From: BRHc4a sp049323755 | Lineage (GTDB): Bacteria > Bacillota > Desulfotomaculia > Desulfotomaculales > Desulfocucumaceae | Direction: 5' to 3' | DNA length: 64,000 nt | Assembly (NCBI GenBank): GCA_049323755.1 | Contig: JBMOPE010000041.1 | Coordinates: 124,001 to 188,000, forward strand | In this document: piece after piece, positions 24,207 to 33,094 of the stretch | How the letters are laid out: each line of letters opens with the position of its first letter | Numbering within the stretch: the first letter of the stretch is position 1 | Translations under genes and position numbers: made by a program | The notes under the pieces: model-generated | What the model saw: the letters and a program-made list of their open reading frames with translations, nothing else | Told to the model about the DNA's origin: nothing | Databases searched by the model: none

Positions 24207-25163
24207 GTGAAAACAATAGTTATTGACCCGGGGCATGGCGGCAAAGATCCTGGTGCAGTAGGCTTTGGATTAATGGAAAAAGACTTTACTCTTAAAATAA
24301 GTAAAAGGATTGCCAATGAGCTCCTGCCCTATGAATGCACTGTAAGTCTCACAAGGAGAACCGACTCTTACATCAGCCTGTCGGAAAGGGCAGAATCGGC
24401 AAATAGACTTAAAGCCGATTTTTTTGTATCAATTCATATAAATGCCGGCCAGGGTACAGGATTTGAGAGTTATATATACAGGTCCGCCTCCGTCCTGTCA
24501 GAGCAATACAGGGATATAATCCACGGCGAGGTTGTGGCTTACCTGAAGCAAATCGGGCTGCCCGACCGGGGAAAGAAAAAGTCAAACTTTACAGTACTGA
24601 GGGCTACAGAAATGCCGTCGGCCCTTTTGGAATGTCTTTTTCTGGACACCCAAAGCAATGTTAACTTTCTTAAGAGTGAGCCTTTTATTGCCGGTTTTTC
24701 CTATGCAATAGCCAGGGGAATAGCAGGGGCGCTCTCTATCCCGCGAAAAAATGACCCCTGGAACCCCGCAGGGGAAATTTCCCGACTCCTGGAGGATGGG
24801 ATAATGAATACTCCCAGGGAGCACTTATCCAATATTTCCTGGGGAGAGCTGGCAACGGTACTGAACAGGGTAAGGGGAGTGGCTCCTCCTTCAATTTCGA
24901 TTTGGAACCCCAAGGAAGAAATCAGCCTTTTAATTAGGGACAAAATCATCAATATGCCCAAAGTACCGAATATCATTGTATTATGGGGTGAGTTTGCCAC
25001 CGTACTCAACCGCCTGAGAAAACGCCCCGCCCCTTCCCAATCGTGGAACCCGGCAGAGGAAATAAAGCTTCTTATTGACGACAGGCTTTTGTTTACCCCC
25101 AGGGAACCTTCCATCGCCCTGAACTGGGGTGAATTTGCCACCGTTATTAATAGGTATAGGTGA
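24207..25163 (+). CDS. N-acetylmuramoyl-L-alanine amidase with three C-terminal repeats
   Basis: 318 residues. Residues 1-180 are an Amidase_3 zinc amidase (VIDPGHGGKDPGAVGFGLME, FVSIHINAGQGTGFESYIYR, ALLECLFLD), which cuts the MurNAc-L-Ala bond. Residues about 184-318 are three copies of a 40-48 residue module. Each starts WNP-x-x-EI-x-x-L and ends WGE(F/L)ATV(L/I)NR-x-R. There is no signal peptide, which suits a spore-mother-cell or phage-type lysin. Modules of this form presumably bind the cell wall. GTG start with GGGGGATTGA upstream. Confidence 0.9.
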   Translation: MKTIVIDPGHGGKDPGAVGFGLMEKDFTLKISKRIANELLPYECTVSLTRRTDSYISLSERAESANRLKADFFVSIHINAGQGTGFESYIYRSASVLSEQYRDIIHGEVVAYLKQIGLPDRGKKKSNFTVLRATEMPSALLECLFLDTQSNVNFLKSEPFIAGFSYAIARGIAGALSIPRKNDPWNPAGEISRLLEDGIMNTPREHLSNISWGELATVLNRVRGVAPPSISIWNPKEEISLLIRDKIINMPKVPNIIVLWGEFATVLNRLRKRPAPSQSWNPAEEIKLLIDDRLLFTPREPSIALNWGEFATVINRYR

Positions 25164-25190
25164 AACCGGCTTAACGGTAATACTTTCGGT

Positions 25191-25352
25191 CGGAATACAG
25201 AATTCAGGAGTCAGAATTCAGAATATCGTGCCCTAAATTTATAGATTAACATAAATTTCACAAGTATTTATTTTAAATACCTGATAGCTGGTCACGAAGC
25301 ATTTGATCATTCTGGCTTCTGAATTCTGGATTCTGGATTCCGACAGAATAAT
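25191..25352. repeat. Facing arrays of AGAATTC microrepeats
   Basis: 25191-25226 reads CGGAATACAGAATTC, AGGAGTCAGAATTCAGAAT. 25314-25352 reads the inverse, GGCTTCTGAATTCTGGATTC, TGGATTCCGACAG. About 90 unrelated bases separate them. Located between convergent genes. Confidence 0.65.
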
Positions 25353-25373
25353 TACCTCAGTATAAGCGTTTCA

Positions 25374-26489
25374 TTATACAAATTTGAAGGGCTCTCCGTT
25401 TACTGATGATACAATAATATCAATGTTAAACCCTTTTTCCTGGCACCGCTCCCTGAGATAGTCCCCAAGGTATTCCAAAACAACCCGCTCAGTGCCGTAG
25501 TGGCCGGCGTCAATAAAACATATTCCCGAAGCCAGCATATCCCTGGCGGAGTGATATCCTATATCTCCTGTAAGAAAAACATCTGCCCCGCCGGATAAAG
25601 CCAGGGGCCAGAAATTACCTCCTGATCCGCTGCACACCGCAACTTTTTTTACAGGCCTGTCATCGGGGCCGCCGTAACGGAGAGCCTCCAGGTTAAGGAC
25701 CTCTTTTACTCTTTTTGTAAACTCATTTAAGGTCATAGTGTCTTTTAAGACACCAATCCTGCCAAGTCCCTTATTAAGAGGCCTGTTTTCCAGGGGGTAC
25801 AGGTCGTAGGCCACCTCTTCATAGGGATGGGCAGCCTGCATTGCACTGATTACCTTTCCGGAGAGCCTGGACGGTAAAATTGTTTCCAGCCTTATTTCGT
25901 CAACCTTTTCCAGCTCTCCGGTTTTTCCTATGTAGGGGTTTGTGCCCTCCAGGGGCCTGAAGGTGCCGGTCCCCTTAAGCATAAAGGTACAGTGGCTGTA
26001 GTTGCCGATCCACCCTGCCCCCGCCCCGGACAGTGCTTCTCTTACCTTTTCCACGCTGTCCACCGGAACAAACACCACAAGTTTTAAATACTTCTCACCG
26101 GCAGACTTCAGCACCCTTGTATCCAAAAGCCCCAATTTTCCGGCAAGGACTTCGTTGACTCCCTGTTCGGCGCTGTCAAGGTTTGTATGGGCCGAATACA
26201 CCGTTATTCCCGCCCTTATTATTTCCGACAGGAGACGTCCTGGCTGCCTGTCCTCCCTTATTTGCCTTATTCCTTTTAATATAAGCGGGTGGTGAGTAAT
26301 TACAAGGTTTGCTCCCTTTTTCCTGGCCTCGGAAAGGACTGCCTCATCCATATCCAGCGCCACAAGCACCCTCTCCACAGTTTTATCAGGGTCCCCCGCC
26401 TGTATGCCGCAGTTATCCCACTCCTCAGCCAAATCAGGGGGAGACAGGTGTTCAATAAGCTCAAAAATCAACCTGCACCTTGCCTGCAC
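25374..26489 (-). CDS. Nif3-like dinuclear metal-centre protein
   Basis: 371 residues, the long form of the NIF3/YqfO family. N-terminal metal-site motifs LAEEWDNCGIQAGDP and NLVITHHPLILKG, SAHTNLDSAEQGVNE; an inserted PII-like domain (about 140-240, KYLKLVVFVPVDSVEKVREA); then the second metal half with VAVCSGSGGNF, GDIGYHSARDM and DAGHYGTE. The family forms hexameric rings with two metals per subunit; the reaction is debated (GTP cyclohydrolase-like in some). It overlaps the 3' end of trmK by 22 bp, a standard Firmicute arrangement. Confidence 0.93.
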   Translation of the reverse strand: MQARCRLIFELIEHLSPPDLAEEWDNCGIQAGDPDKTVERVLVALDMDEAVLSEARKKGANLVITHHPLILKGIRQIREDRQPGRLLSEIIRAGITVYSAHTNLDSAEQGVNEVLAGKLGLLDTRVLKSAGEKYLKLVVFVPVDSVEKVREALSGAGAGWIGNYSHCTFMLKGTGTFRPLEGTNPYIGKTGELEKVDEIRLETILPSRLSGKVISAMQAAHPYEEVAYDLYPLENRPLNKGLGRIGVLKDTMTLNEFTKRVKEVLNLEALRYGGPDDRPVKKVAVCSGSGGNFWPLALSGGADVFLTGDIGYHSARDMLASGICFIDAGHYGTERVVLEYLGDYLRERCQEKGFNIDIIVSSVNGEPFKFV

Positions 26490-27172
26490 CGGTCAATCAC
26501 CTCCGTTATTCTGGAAAGTTTTGATGTCAGGGCTATGGCCTTGTCCATAGCCTCTTCACTCCTGCTCATTGCCAGCCCCTTCAACACACGCTGGTAGTCA
26601 CTTTTAATCTTTTCCAAATACTCTATAAGCAAAGGGCTGCATCTATCTAAAAGCTTAGGTCCCAATTCCAGCAAAAAGCTGTCCCTGCACTGCTCAACCC
26701 CGGGCTCGGCCACAGTAATGACGTAATACCTTCCATCTTCCTTAACCAGGGTTTCGTCAACTATACTCCAGCCATTTTGCGACAGCCATAGCCTGAGGTC
26801 TCCCGGATCGGACATGGGCTGCAGAACCATTCGGCGCACCCCGGCCAGCACTCCCCTTGATTCTGCCAGTATCCCGGAAATAGTGTTCCCGCCCATTCCT
26901 GCTATCACTATAACATCAATTTCACAGGGCCGGAGAGGTTCAAGCCCGTTGCCCTTCCTTGCCTCCACGAATTCTGATACTCCCGATTCCACTATGTGGC
27001 GGCATGCATTGAGATACGGTTTTTCATTGATGTCAGTGGCTACCACCCAGGGCGACCTGCCTGATTTTACAAGGCTGACAGGAAGCAGGGCATGGTCGGT
27101 GCCTATATCGGCCACCCTGGAGCCGGGGGGAATATAACCGGCTATGGCAGCCAGTCTTGATGATAAATCCAA
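26468..27172 (-). CDS. trmK: tRNA (adenine-22-N1)-methyltransferase TrmK
   Basis: 234 residues with an SAM-binding Rossmann start RVADIGTDHALLPVSLVKSG, VIVIAGMGGNTISGIL (motif IV region), and RMVLQPMSDPGDLRLWLSQN with a C-terminal coiled coil. These are the features of TrmK/YqfN, which methylates A22 of Ser and Tyr tRNAs. It normally follows rpoD; here rpoD is 13.7 kb away at 40902, with the Hdr operon and tRNAs in between. Confidence 0.93.
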   Translation of the reverse strand: MDLSSRLAAIAGYIPPGSRVADIGTDHALLPVSLVKSGRSPWVVATDINEKPYLNACRHIVESGVSEFVEARKGNGLEPLRPCEIDVIVIAGMGGNTISGILAESRGVLAGVRRMVLQPMSDPGDLRLWLSQNGWSIVDETLVKEDGRYYVITVAEPGVEQCRDSFLLELGPKLLDRCSPLLIEYLEKIKSDYQRVLKGLAMSRSEEAMDKAIALTSKLSRITEVIDRCRQGAG

Positions 27173-27453
27173 AGACAGAACCTCCCATTTTTAAAGACAT
27201 CCAAGCTGCCAGGAACAGCCGCGCCGGAGAAGAAAATTTGGCTCCTTTTTAAGCCACCGAGAACACAGAGGACACAGAGTCTATTTTTAAGGTAAGCAAA
27301 TATTCAGTACCCACCGGACCTTCTATAATAACTTCTGATACCAACATTTATATAACACCGCCCACTGTTTGTAAACAAAGTATTTAAATGTGGGTAAAGG
27401 TAGAGTAAACTAGTGTTATAAATCCATATCGCATATGCGAAAGGAAATAGTAA
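27173..27453. repeat. Intergenic region with a CACAGAGGACACAGAG arm
   Basis: 27253-27281 (ACCGAGAACACAGAGGACAC followed by AGAG) resembles one arm of the dispersed element present at 29762-29951 and 57831-58010. The remainder holds the promoter region of the 27454 gene; no gene seen. Confidence 0.6.
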
Positions 27454-28581
27454 ATGTTACGTTTGAAAATACGTGATTTTTTAATTATACCACTTTTAAC
27501 TGTTTTTTTTACTTATCTAATCTTTCCCCCTTTATTTGCAGCCCCAAACGATGAACAGGACAGGCTGCAGCTTCGCCAGTCCATTTCCAGGCTCGAATCC
27601 GATGCCAACGCCCTTGCCCAGGAACTGCTTGTACTTGACTTAAAAGGAAAAAAGGCAGAACAAGAAAAAGAGGTTTTAAAACGTGAGATTGCTGACACTA
27701 AGGAAAAAAAGAATGTCGCTGAATTTGAATATAACACTGCCCTTAACAATAAAAACGAAACTTTAAAAAAATTAAAGCCCTGGATTAATTTTCAGTACAG
27801 GTTTGGGTACTGGACGCTGGTTGAAAGCATACTGGGGTCTTCCAGCCTTTACGACTTTATTAACAGGACAATGATGATGTCTTTTATACTGGGGCAGCAG
27901 GTAAAGGACTACCGGACCGCCGAAGAGGCCTGTGAAGTATCTCTGCAAAAAGAGAAAGCCCTGAAGGAAACAATAGACCGTCTGACCGGCCAGAACGCTT
28001 TGCTGGAGCTGCAAATACAGGAAATAAGGAAGCTGTCTGAATACAGGAGGGAATACCTTGAGGAAATTCAAAGAACCTCTTCCAATCTGGCAAAAAAAGT
28101 TGTTGCCATAGAATCTAACCTTTTATATTCGTTAAACCTGTACCAGTTTCTCACCGGCGCAATAGCCAAATTCCCATGGAATGATATTAACCCCGATAAT
28201 ATTTCCTTTAATTTTGAAGGCGTTGTCATAGAAATGTCAGAAAAAAATCTGAATAATACCCTTCAGTCCTCGGGTGACGAAGACCTTAAAAGACTTTCTG
28301 TGGAGCTCAGCGAAGGTGTGTTCACACTTTCAGGCATTGATACAAAAGCCCCTTCTAAATTTTCTCTGGGGGGAGTGCTGGTACCGGACAGCCAGTCTTC
28401 GGCAGTGCGGCTGGACCCCAGAACTCTTAGTCTTAACGATATTCCCGTTACAAAAGACGTTTTAGACCAGTTGGCTTCCAGTTCGGTATTTCAGATGCCT
28501 ATACCCGAAGACATGTTGTCTTTCAAAGTATCCCGCATAGATATAACCGATGAAAATTTTATAATTGTACTAAAAAGATAA
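27454..28581 (+). CDS. Secreted coiled-coil protein
   Basis: 375 residues. N-terminal signal peptide FLIIPLLTVFFTYLIFPPLF with a cleavage-like AAP, then a long coiled coil (residues 35-110 and 150-210; LRQSISRLESDANALAQELL), a conserved-looking central segment WINFQYRFGYWTLVESILGS, and a globular beta-type end from about 245. The front resembles EnvC/PcsB-type coiled-coil activators of murein hydrolases, but there is no M23 peptidase domain. Function in the envelope is likely, perhaps cell-wall or spore related. RBS GAAAGGAAA. Confidence 0.65.
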   Translation: MLRLKIRDFLIIPLLTVFFTYLIFPPLFAAPNDEQDRLQLRQSISRLESDANALAQELLVLDLKGKKAEQEKEVLKREIADTKEKKNVAEFEYNTALNNKNETLKKLKPWINFQYRFGYWTLVESILGSSSLYDFINRTMMMSFILGQQVKDYRTAEEACEVSLQKEKALKETIDRLTGQNALLELQIQEIRKLSEYRREYLEEIQRTSSNLAKKVVAIESNLLYSLNLYQFLTGAIAKFPWNDINPDNISFNFEGVVIEMSEKNLNNTLQSSGDEDLKRLSVELSEGVFTLSGIDTKAPSKFSLGGVLVPDSQSSAVRLDPRTLSLNDIPVTKDVLDQLASSSVFQMPIPEDMLSFKVSRIDITDENFIIVLKR

Positions 28582-28876
28582 TTAACCCTATACATCCCAG
28601 TTTTGATAGATCTTTTTTTAATAGCTGTTCAAATTTTTATGTAAAGTTAAAGGTTATCCCACCCCGGGGGCGAATAAAAATATTATGACTCAGCAAACAG
28701 CTAAACCCGGAGGTCTCAGGGAATGTCTTATGATAGCGTCAAGGTTCTGGTACGGCCCGGTGAATCAATACTGACAGGTAAATAACATGTGCTAACAGTA
28801 AAAAAGTTTTTTGGCGGGGCAGGGAAAAACTTGCCCTTTAATTATGTAATACTAACAAATAGGAGTAATTACTTAA
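28582..28876. other. Intergenic region with a possible 20-codon ORF
   Basis: At about 28723 an ATG follows GGAGG at nine bases and opens MSYDSVKVLVRPGESILTGK then stop, a plausible leader peptide. The surrounding segment (28690-28770) has some riboswitch-like words (CAGCAAACAGC, CTTATGATAGC), but I cannot fold it into a known class. Confidence 0.3.
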
Positions 28877-29620
28877 ATGGCAAGAATACTTTTCTTACCC
28901 GTATTTCTTATTATAGTCGCCCTGGTAATATTTCTGGCCCTACGTGTAAAAAGAATGTTCGGGCTCAGTAAAAGCAGGGATATCACCCTTTTAAGGCCGG
29001 TTCAGTTTGAAGGGGACATAGCTGAAATAATACGGGAAACGCTGGAATCCCTAAAAGGTATGCCCAGTGTCAAATACCAGTCGGATATACTGGTGAACTT
29101 CAGGAAAATAAATTCATACTGCAGGACAGGCCCCGACTCCGGGTACCACAAAATTAACGAAAAGTCTAAAATAATTGAAATAACCAGGGAAAAGGGTGAA
29201 GTTGCTTTTAAGGCTGGAAAAACCGAAAGCCGCATAGATTCCGCCGATAACCCCTGGGTATACTACTGGTGCGGGGTTAATACCCTGGAAGAGAGCTTGA
29301 GGCTTTATTACGATAGCGGAATGAAGGTACAGGCCGGCAATACCGGAATATACCTGGAAAGAAAGTACACAGAAATAATTGTGCTGTCACACGCCCTACC
29401 TCAGCCGGCCAATGAAGCCTTTAATAAATGTTTTTCTGAAATGACCTCAATATATGGAAAAAACCTGGCAGAGCCCGGCATATCCATCAGAAACCTTATG
29501 GTAAGAATACTTGTTAATAACCTTACATCAATGCCGGACTATATAGAAACAAAATTTCATATTTTTAAAGACAATGAATTTATATCTGATTATCAACAAA
29601 ACTCAAGTTTTCTATATTAA
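28877..29620 (+). CDS. Hypothetical membrane-anchored protein
   Basis: 247 residues: an N-terminal transmembrane helix LFLPVFLIIVALVIFLALRV, then a soluble alpha/beta region with IIRETLESLKGMPSVKYQSD and YYWCGVNTLEESLRLYYDSG. No known domain. It is on the same strand as the coiled-coil protein 300 bp upstream. GC content and codon use match the chromosome, not the island. Confidence 0.6.
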   Translation: MARILFLPVFLIIVALVIFLALRVKRMFGLSKSRDITLLRPVQFEGDIAEIIRETLESLKGMPSVKYQSDILVNFRKINSYCRTGPDSGYHKINEKSKIIEITREKGEVAFKAGKTESRIDSADNPWVYYWCGVNTLEESLRLYYDSGMKVQAGNTGIYLERKYTEIIVLSHALPQPANEAFNKCFSEMTSIYGKNLAEPGISIRNLMVRILVNNLTSMPDYIETKFHIFKDNEFISDYQQNSSFLY

Positions 29621-29644
29621 TCATTGCTTACAGGCACTGCTTTC

Positions 29645-30031
29645 CGGTCGGAATACAGAAGTCAGGAGCCAGAATTCAGAATTTCGTGCCCGGCTCTTAG
29701 GTGAAGCAACAATAATTGATAAGACATCAAAGCAATACCCAAACCATTCTACCCTGAAGATACTGAATGTCTTTTTATGAACCACAGAGGTCACAGAGAT
29801 CACAGAGAATTTGCTCTCAGGCATTACTATGAGGTCTGAAACCTAAGTAGATTATAGAGAAGTGTACTTTTAAATAATAAATCTTTTATTGCTTACAAGC
29901 AGGGCTTAAAAACCCTCTGTGTGCTCTGTGTTCTCTGTGGTTTTAAAGGACCCCCAATTTTCATCTTCATTGGTGGCCGTTTTTACGGCCCAGTTGTCTG
30001 GATTCCGACAGTAAAATTCATTCAGGATTAG
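29645..30031. repeat. Nested repeats: AGAATTC arms around a dispersed 190-bp element
   Basis: Outer arms (29645-29690, GGAATACAGAAGTCAGGAGC; and about 29998-30015, TCTGGATTCCGACAG) enclose a dispersed element at 29762-29951. That element begins GAATGTCTTTTTATGAACC, carries ACCACAGAGGTCACAGAGAT and ends TGTTCTCTGTGGTTTTAAAG. A second copy lies inverted at 57831-58010. Confidence 0.8.
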
Positions 30032-30466
30032 TTATTTATTTACCCTCTCCGCATCAATAACAGCCATTGTGCAGCGGGATATACAAATAAGCTTTTCCTT
30101 CTCATCCGTTATCTTTATTTCCCACACCATTGTTGTTCTCCCCTTGTATATGGGCACGGCCCTGGCCCTTACCACTCCCGATCTTTTTGACCTCAGGTGA
30201 TTTGCATTTATCTCAAGCCCCACCGCCAGCTGCTTTGAAGGGTCGAGATTCAAGAAGGTGCCGATGGAGGCGGCGGTTTCCGCCAAAGCCACTGAAGCCC
30301 CCCCATGCAGCAGCCCATAGGGCTGGTGGGTCCTTTCATCTACTGGCATGGTCATAACCACCAGGTCCGGCCCTGCTTCCTCGGTTTCTATCCCCAGGAC
30401 AGCTATTAGCGTTTTACTGCTGTCTAATCCTTTTTCCAAATCTTTATACCCCCCTGAGAAGCACAT
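30032..30466 (-). CDS. PaaI-family hotdog thioesterase
   Basis: 144 residues with the hotdog-fold thioesterase signature YGLLHGGASVALAETAASIG (His-Gly-Gly and catalytic acid region), followed by VGLEINANHLRSKRSGVVRA. Such enzymes hydrolyse aromatic or acyl-CoA thioesters; substrate unknown. It is upstream on the strand of no obvious partner and flanked by repeats on its 3' side. Confidence 0.88.
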   Translation of the reverse strand: MCFSGGYKDLEKGLDSSKTLIAVLGIETEEAGPDLVVMTMPVDERTHQPYGLLHGGASVALAETAASIGTFLNLDPSKQLAVGLEINANHLRSKRSGVVRARAVPIYKGRTTMVWEIKITDEKEKLICISRCTMAVIDAERVNK

Positions 30467-30535
30467 AAAAAACCTTTTTATGCCATATTCTCCGGCGAGT
30501 CTTTTATCTCCTTTTTTAAAAAGGGCCTTAGTCCC

Positions 30536-31060
30536 TCAGCCTGACAGTTTTTTCAACAGTGCCATCAGCCCTTTAATAAATACTGCAACGGCAAAGAAAA
30601 AAGGGAAGGAATAGATGTGCCCCCACTTTACCATGTGGTAGAAATTCATATAAACCAGTAGAGGCTCTGCGATAAAGGCGAAAAGAGCGGACAAAGCTAT
30701 ACTTGCCAACAAAAAGCTTTTCCAACTGCTAAAGTATTGATACACCAGCATATAGGAAACCGGTAAAACTGAAAAATCATAAGCAATAAAAACATCGAAC
30801 AGAGGAATTAGCCTAATTTGATAGTCCCAAAAATCAAATTCAACCCCTAATGCATCTAAAAAAGTTGCTACTACCTTCACCAGCATACCGTACGTCAGAA
30901 TCTCAAAAAACCTCTTCCTGTCCACCACTTTCAGCCAAAGAAGCCAGGGGAGAACAGTTAATGCCACCAACAGCCACCACTGCCATGTCAAAAATGTTTC
31001 TGTGACCCAGTACTCCCTCAAAACCTCATCCGCTTCCGACTGCAATTTATACTCTTTCAT
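30536..31060 (-). CDS. CBO0543-like multi-pass membrane protein
   Basis: 174 residues from ATG 31060, or 181 from a TTG at 31081 that has the better RBS (GGGAG). Five or so membrane helices including WWLLVALTVLPWLLWLKVVD, MLVKVVATFLDALGVEFDFW, and VLPVSYMLVYQYFSSWKSFL. The D(R/K)KRFFEILTYG segment and overall layout match the CBO0543 family of Firmicute membrane proteins, whose function is unknown. Confidence 0.7.
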   Translation of the reverse strand: MKEYKLQSEADEVLREYWVTETFLTWQWWLLVALTVLPWLLWLKVVDRKRFFEILTYGMLVKVVATFLDALGVEFDFWDYQIRLIPLFDVFIAYDFSVLPVSYMLVYQYFSSWKSFLLASIALSALFAFIAEPLLVYMNFYHMVKWGHIYSFPFFFAVAVFIKGLMALLKKLSG

Positions 31061-31169
31061 GTATAAATCTGAATCCTTCAAAAAACTCCCGCCCAACTTT
31101 TTTATACTTTTCCAACAAGTGATTATAAAATATTTTCTCTTTAAAAAATCTCTTTTATGTGTAAACAGC

Positions 31170-31200
31170 AAAAAGCACCGGTTTTTTCCCGATGCTTTTT
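31170..31200. terminator. Terminator between the Flx operon and the CBO0543-like gene
   Basis: AAAAAGCACCGG ... CCGATGCTTTTT, an imperfect stem with T-runs on either strand; it lies 17 bases after the stop of flxA on the minus strand. Confidence 0.65.
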
Positions 31201-31216
31201 GCTGGTGTTCTTATAA

Positions 31217-32086
31217 TCAAAACTCAGGCGGAAGCGTTTTTAGCTGCTTTAGGGTAAATACCGGCCCGTCCAGGCACACATATTTGTCCCCGATGTTGCA
31301 GCGCCCGCATTTACCTACGCCGCATTTCATCTTCATCTCCAGGGTGGTTACTATTCTTTCTTCCGGGAAGCCCAATTTTTCCAGGGCCATTAGTACAAAC
31401 TTGATCATTACCGGTGGCCCGCAGGTAATGGCATACGTATTAACGGACGTTGGGCCGATTTCTTCAAGGTAAGCAGGCACAAAGCCAACATGGCCGCTCC
31501 AGGCGGGGTCCTCCCGGTCTATGGTGGTGTACACCCTGGTGTTCCTGACCTCAGGCCAGTTTTTTAAAAGATCTTCCTTAAAGCAGAGGTCCTCATAGGA
31601 CCTGGCTCCATAAATAATATCAACATCTCCGTAATCATCCCGGTTTTCTACGGACAGAACGTAGTCTATCAAGGACCGAAGAGGGGCCAGCCCAATTCCA
31701 CCGCCAATAAATACTATATTAGCGCCCTTCATGGCCTCATAGGGAAAGTGGTTTCCGTAGGGACCCCTTATTCCCACCCTGCACCCCGGCTCAAGCCCAT
31801 GGATGACGGAGGTAAGACGGCCTACCTTTTTTATGCTGAATTCCAACAGACCTTTCCTGGTAGGAGAAGATGTAATTGATATGGTTGCCTCCCCCACCCC
31901 GAAAACCGATATCTGGGCTACCTGCCCCGGCTTCTGCCTGAAGCTCTCCATAACCTCCGGGCGGTCAAAAACCATCTGAAAAGTTTTAACGTCACCTGTT
32001 TCCTCTATAATTTTGGTGATAGTGGCAATCTCCGGGAGAAGGGGATTGGAGCAGCTGCAGCTATCCATTTCGGGCCACCTCCCCAA
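31217..32086 (-). CDS. flxA: FlxA: FAD/NAD(P)H-binding subunit
   Basis: 289 residues of the ferredoxin-NADP reductase superfamily, like sulfhydrogenase gamma subunits. The FAD-binding part has GEATISITSSPTRKGLLEFS and GRVGIRGPYG-like CRVGIRGPYGNHFP; the NAD part has IVFIGGGIGLAPLRSLIDYV and TCGPPVMIKFVL. The C-terminus carries a [2Fe-2S] motif, CGVGKCGRCNIGDKYVC. In FlxABCD complexes of sulfate reducers this subunit oxidises NADH and passes electrons to HdrABC. It is the last gene of the operon and overlaps flxB by 26 bp. Confidence 0.92.
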   Translation of the reverse strand: MGRWPEMDSCSCSNPLLPEIATITKIIEETGDVKTFQMVFDRPEVMESFRQKPGQVAQISVFGVGEATISITSSPTRKGLLEFSIKKVGRLTSVIHGLEPGCRVGIRGPYGNHFPYEAMKGANIVFIGGGIGLAPLRSLIDYVLSVENRDDYGDVDIIYGARSYEDLCFKEDLLKNWPEVRNTRVYTTIDREDPAWSGHVGFVPAYLEEIGPTSVNTYAITCGPPVMIKFVLMALEKLGFPEERIVTTLEMKMKCGVGKCGRCNIGDKYVCLDGPVFTLKQLKTLPPEF

Positions 32087-33080
32087 GGTCAGATATAATC
32101 CGCCTGATGTCTATATTTACCGGACAGGCCCCGACGCAGCGCCCGCAGCCATAACAGCCCGCTATCCCGTAACGGTCCAGGTGATATTTGAGCTTGTGCA
32201 TAAAGCGGTTGCGCACTCTTTCCAGCTTTCCGGGCCTGGGGTTATGGCCTCCGGCCATACGGGTAAAGCCCTGGCTCATGCAAGAGTCCCAGCCACGGCA
32301 CCTGACACCCTCAGTGCCTCCGGCGGTCAGGTCGAAGATATTGAAGCAGTGGCAGGTGGGGCAAATATAAGTGCATATTCCGCAATTTATACATTTTTCG
32401 GCTACTTCTTCCCAATACGGGAGTTCAAAATTACCGTCCAGAAATTCCTTTATTCCGGTCAAATCAAGTCTTTCAACTTTCCCGTCCAGCATAGACGCCG
32501 GTGCCTGTCCTTCCTTGCGCTGGACAAAAAAACCTCCATAGCGGGTGATCATGGCATCACCTTTGCCGGTTAGAGCTTCGGCCTGGTAATGGCTACCAAC
32601 CCTGGTTAACATAATATCAGAGCCGCTCCCGTCCATGGGACTTATGCCGTATGTGGAGCAAAAGCACCGGGGAGAAGGGGTTTCACACCCCATTGCAATT
32701 ATTGTGGCGGCCTTTCTCTTCTCCTGGTAATAAGGGTCCGGAAAATCACCGCCGAAAACCGGGTCCAGTGACATAATCCCCCGAAGATCGCAGGGACGGA
32801 TTCCAAACATAACCATCCCCCGCTGCTTTCCGGGTGCCTCTATGGCCACCTCAGCTCCTTTTACCTGAAAGGAAAACAGCTTCTCAGTCCGGGGAAAGAA
32901 AAACTCTTTTGGAGAAACCGCTGAATTCAAATAATCCAAATCAATATTACCGGCCGATTCCACCGGCCTGAACAGCACAATGCCCTCTTCCTCCCTGACC
33001 GGGGCCACCAGGAGGGAGTCCCGGGCAACTGCCTCAAGAAAATCTGTGATTTTTTCAGCTTCAATTAACCACTTACCCAT
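32061..33080 (-). CDS. flxB: FlxB: 4Fe-4S protein of HydB/AsrA type
   Basis: 339 residues like sulfhydrogenase beta or anaerobic sulfite reductase A subunits. The N-terminal domain includes GIRPCDLRGIMSLDPVFGG and MGCETPSPRCFCSTYGI. The C-terminal dicluster ferredoxin is KCINCGICTYICPTCHCFNI followed by CYGCGRCVGACPVNIDI, i.e. two [4Fe-4S] sites. It probably relays electrons between the FAD subunit and the Hdr part. It lies 14 bp after flxC and overlaps flxA. Confidence 0.9.
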   Translation of the reverse strand: MGKWLIEAEKITDFLEAVARDSLLVAPVREEEGIVLFRPVESAGNIDLDYLNSAVSPKEFFFPRTEKLFSFQVKGAEVAIEAPGKQRGMVMFGIRPCDLRGIMSLDPVFGGDFPDPYYQEKRKAATIIAMGCETPSPRCFCSTYGISPMDGSGSDIMLTRVGSHYQAEALTGKGDAMITRYGGFFVQRKEGQAPASMLDGKVERLDLTGIKEFLDGNFELPYWEEVAEKCINCGICTYICPTCHCFNIFDLTAGGTEGVRCRGWDSCMSQGFTRMAGGHNPRPGKLERVRNRFMHKLKYHLDRYGIAGCYGCGRCVGACPVNIDIRRIISDLGEVARNG

Positions 33081-33094
33081 GCCGGGACACCCCC

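Noticed and set aside
28680..28770. c-di-GMP (GEMM) riboswitch
   Set aside because: Some words resemble GEMM (GGTCT, TATGATAGC), but the GNRA tetraloop hairpin and its receptor are missing.
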